Source of the DNA: Sphaerolaimus hirsutus
Lineage: Eukaryota; Nematoda; Chromadorea; Monhysterida; Sphaerolaimidae
Assembly (NCBI GenBank): GCA_964036195.1
Contig: OZ038455.1
Coordinates: 4,233,855-4,297,854, forward strand
Reading direction: 5' to 3'
Length of the DNA: 64,000 nt
Shown: one piece after another, positions 61,701 to 64,000 of the stretch
How positions within the stretch are numbered: the first letter of the stretch is position 1
Layout of the letters: each line of letters opens with the position of its first letter
Position numbers and translations under genes: made by a program
Notes under the pieces: model-generated
Databases searched by the model: none
Seen by the model: the letters and a program-made list of their open reading frames with translations, nothing else
Told to the model about the DNA's origin: nothing

Positions 61701-64000
61701 CACAAACGCCCGGTATGCACAAAACGGTAGCTGTGTGCGTGCCGCACAATGTGCGTGCCAGTCGTTTGTGCGCGCCGGTCATATGTGCGGGCGGGGCTTG
61801 TATCCTGGCTGGCTGGCTTGGCTCATTACCGACGGAAACCCATTATTTAACCACAGCGACTGGTAACCATAGCTGAAATCGAGGGTAGCATTTCGAGGGG
61901 GTGGGGGTCGGCCTGCCGGCACGTGTTTATATCTCGGGAACCGCTCGGTGAAAATTGTTGATTTTTAAATATAATATGGTTTCAGGTCGGGGCTAATTAC
62001 AAGTCCGAGGAAATTTCACTACGATGCCACAGTCCGGAGATAGAGTGGGTCTATAAAAAGATGGTCATTTGCGAAATTTTTGGGTGACGCCCAGAACATG
62101 CAACATTTGAACATCAATATCTCGGCTCTTTGTGAACCGATTTTAGTCATTAAACTTTTGAAACAATCACAAATGTTTGGAGAGTTCATTTCTGTGGTCA
62201 AATCGGTGATATACAATTGTGCATATACCGATTTGGCCCAATTTCCGCTTGCAAAATTTCGGGCACAATTATTTTTTTGGACATGCTATCATATACACTT
62301 GATCGCGAGAAACACTGTACCGAAATAATGAAATCGATATCTCTCTCCGATCAAAAGTTATAGCGCTTTAAACTTCCGCCTATCATTCCTATAAATGACC
62401 ACATGAAGAAAAATGCATGGAACTTTAAAACGCCATTTCTCGGCCATTTGTCAGCCGATTTTGATAAACTAACACTTAAAATGATCAGAATAACAAGACA
62501 CGCAGGTGTACTCTTGCCCATATATGTGTACGATTGTAATCCAGGTGCTCATGTATGGGGGGCAAACACAAGGTGGGGGGGGGGGGCGTGGGAAAATCCC
62601 CTGCCCGGTACGCACAAACGACTGGTACGCACAAATGACCGGTACGCACAAATGCCCGGTACGCACAGAGCATCAGATTTGGGCGTACCGGGCATTTGTG
62701 CGTGGCGGGCCTAATTTTGTGCGTGCAGGGCGTTTGTGCGCGCCGGGCGTTTGTGCGTAGGAGGCCTGGCCCGCCACATCCCCCCAGCCCCCCCCTGGAT
62801 ACGTCCTTGACACATACTGTGGCCCTTTTTATTGACCTCTAAAAGTGTGCATAAAACTTGAAAAGTTTTATAAAATTGTTGCAAAAAAATTTAAATCTAA
62901 ATACCCCACCTACATTACAAAAAACATCTAAATATACGCTCCATACCAACGAAAATCCCACAAAAACGGGCCAAAACCTGATGCGCCCTAACGATCAAAT
63001 CCAGTCCCATTCGTTCGCAAATCGATTCCACAATATCCGGTCCGAATTCGAAACTAGTACCGCGAGAATTTGTCAGCCACCCTTCGCCGTGGTATTTCGG
63101 GTCCGCCCATAACCCGTCGTTTACCAACTGGAATTTTTGCATTGTTTTTGTTTTTGTTAGAGTGTCATCGGGATTCGGGGGCCACCCCCGGACCATGAAA
63201 AATGCTGTAGAAAATTGACAAAAATACTTACGTTTTTCTTCTTACTGGTTGTTTGACATTTTTCAGAGCATTTTACTTGACTTTTTTTGTTGGGATGTAT
63301 GTTACCTAGGTTGTAATTTGACACTTTGCACTACATTTGACATAATACAGGGCATTGCACAGGGTCTGGGGGTTGCACCAGGGGGCAGTCCCAAGCCCTG
63401 TAAAGTGTAAAGTAAAGTGTCAAATGTAAAGTCAAATGCAAAGTCAAGTGTCAATCAAAACAAAAAAGAAAAGATTTTTTTACTGAACTTTGCATGACAA
63501 TTGACACTTTACTTTGCATTTGACTTTACATTTGACACTACTTTACACTTTACAGGGCTTGGGATTGGCACCAGGAGTCTCCAATAGGGGGTTGATGCTG
63601 AACGCTCAGGTGCTAGTTTCACTATAAATACGATTCTACGTAGAGAAACAGTCCAACGGAACGCGCACGTTATACAAAATGCACGCAGCGTCAAACACAA
63701 CGCGAAATGTTGGCACTGAGCCAAATATATTGTGGTTTCTTCGAGAGTTTTTCCAAAAGTACCACATTTAATTAGGTAAAATTTCTAAAAATCTCTCATT
63801 TTTCCATGCCATTCACACCTAAAACTCAACACGAATACAATAGCCCGTCACCCCCTTTCTAACCGCCTCCGGTTTCTTAATCGGCTTTTTAATCATTCTC
63901 AATTGCGTAAAATCCTTGAACATGGGCGACAAGCCGCCGTGCATGCACAGGACCCTCCCTTCGACCAGACCGAATATTGGCAGATGGTAGAAAGTCCGCT
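58636..64000 (-). CDS. PP1-like Ser/Thr phosphatase, 3' part (5 exons)
   Basis: Metal-dependent PPP-family phosphatase catalytic subunit. Exons on the minus strand: 64000-63864 (continues out of the window), 63127-62978, 61161-61019, 60746-60704, 58713-58636. All phases match, 414 nt after the first exon. Catalytic features seen are MHGGLSP (metal His), LWADPKYHGEGW, SRGTSFEFG (the family's active-site Arg), VRAHQ (second metal His) and TIFSAPSYG. Closest to PP1, but the usual APNYCGEFDNAGA loop is replaced by a longer APSYGFYKCDEKYYNSGA. The final Lys-rich tail is less certain. One intron (60747-61018) is an introner. The N-terminal half, including the GDxHG motif, is outside the window. Confidence 0.9.
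59046..60358. mobile_element. TATACTCGGC element with nested hAT-like element
   Basis: TATACTCGGCCGACCGCAAA at left; TGCGGTCCGGCGAGTATA at right; holds 59885-60302. In the last phosphatase intron. Confidence 0.6.
59885..60302. mobile_element. hAT-like element, CAGGGACGTAGCC ends
   Basis: CAGGGACGTAGCCAGGATTT to CTGGCTACGTCCTTG, exact 8-bp duplication GTCATGAT. Confidence 0.92.
60704..60746 (-). CDS. Phosphatase exon after the introner
   Basis: Continues S-LAIFVAAKSENDER, matching the SFQILKPAEK that follows in PP1. Donor CGG|gtaaaa, phase 0; if unused, the frame stays open to a TAA near 60589. Confidence 0.75.
60750..61018 (-). mobile_element. Introner A (precise phosphatase intron)
   Basis: Minus strand: GTGCCACTCCCAGACCCTGT to GGGTCTGGGA GTGCCTT, with CAG at 61021-61019 and again at 60749-60747. 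Its 269 bp include an extra internal arm repeat. GT-AG intron, in frame. Confidence 0.9.
61019..61161 (-). CDS. Phosphatase exon with SAPxY loop
   Basis: FFANKKLLTIFSAPSYGFYK then NSGAVLCISEAFEC, matching FFAKRQLVTLFSAPNY and AGAMMSVDETLMC. Ends TGCAG at the introner, phase 0 to 2. Confidence 0.93.
61268..62809. mobile_element. hAT-like element of 1.54 kb, CAGGGACGTATTT ends
   Basis: CAGGGACGTATTTAGGCTCA to CTGGATACGTCCTTG, exact 8-bp duplication ACACATAC (61260-61267, 62810-62817). Inverted blocks of CCGGTACGCACAAAYG units lie near each end. Confidence 0.9.
62978..63127 (-). CDS. Phosphatase exon with RAHQ
   Basis: LVNDGLWADPKYHGEGWLTN then LDLIVRAHQ, matching LLCDLLWSDP and LDLICRAHQ. Fifty codons, phase 0 to 0. 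Confidence 0.95.
63179..63378 (-). mobile_element. Introner A, tandem copy 1 in phosphatase intron
   Basis: GGGCCACCCCCGGACC to CTGGGGGTTGCAC. Abuts the second copy, sharing the CAG at 63379-63381. Confidence 0.7.
63382..63571 (-). mobile_element. Introner A, tandem copy 2 in phosphatase intron
   Basis: GGGGCAGTCCCAAGCCCTGT to GGGCTTGGGATTGGCAC, flanked by CAG at 63379-63381 and 63572-63574. Arms are AAAGTGTCAAATG/CATTTGACACTTT. Confidence 0.82.
63864..64000 (-). CDS. Phosphatase exon with HGGLSP
   Basis: FYHLPIFGLVEGRVLCMHGG then LSPMFKDFTQLRMIKKPIKK, matching CLPIAAIVDEKIFCCHGG and LSPDLQSMEQIRRI. Cut by the window edge; donor GCG|gttaga. Confidence 0.92.

Noticed and set aside
63509-63724. 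Minus-strand frame between phosphatase exons
   Set aside because: Its 3' part is introner sequence, and exons 63864 and 63127 join directly with gapless PP1 homology.

Overview
This window is invertebrate animal nuclear DNA. It holds intron-rich protein genes with clear animal orthologues, spliceosomal introns, no prokaryote-style operons, a draft-assembly gap (about 200 N), and very dense non-autonomous DNA transposons. The species cannot be named from sequence alone.

Layout. (1) About 205-24137, plus strand: the 3' two thirds of NALCN, the sodium leak channel. I resolve 22 spliced exons covering the end of domain II, the II-III linker, domains III and IV and the C-terminal tail. The exon lengths sum to an exact multiple of three, ending at a TGA at 24135-24137. 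A second candidate exon (6407-6521) is a variant copy of the domain III pore exon at 7319-7439 and looks mutually exclusive with it. (2) 24138-30984: intergenic, made mostly of transposons, including a 1.15 kb palindrome. (3) 48500-30985, minus strand: THOC1, a THO/TREX mRNA-export subunit with a C-terminal death domain, 18 exons; the assembly gap falls between the two death-domain exons. (4) 54647-50265, minus strand: a fatty-acid elongase (ELOVL6-like, HxxHH motif), eight exons plus an uncertain 5' end. (5) 64000-58636, minus strand: the 3' end of a PP1-like Ser/Thr phosphatase. NALCN converges on THOC1. The phosphatase, elongase and THOC1 lie head-to-tail; nothing suggests they act together.

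Main finding. A set of about 150-270 bp hairpin elements shares termini (GTGCCAGTnCC inward from both ends) and is flanked by a 3-bp CNG duplication. At four places in three unrelated genes the element plus one duplicate copy is the intron: NALCN 9012-9206, elongase 51078-51270 and 53925-54134, and phosphatase 60747-61018. Removing each restores a gapless reading frame. The donor GT is the first two bases of the element; the acceptor comes from the duplicated target (CAG gives AG, CTG gives TG). These are introner elements, transposons that create introns, here in an animal. Several more copies lie inside older introns.

The rest of the non-coding DNA is largely hAT-type MITEs with exact 8-bp duplications and cores made of simple repeats (GGGATC, GGGACC, CGATATT, TTTCCG), often nested, plus a family with ends reading CCGTATTTCCTCGAA and G/C homopolymer interiors.
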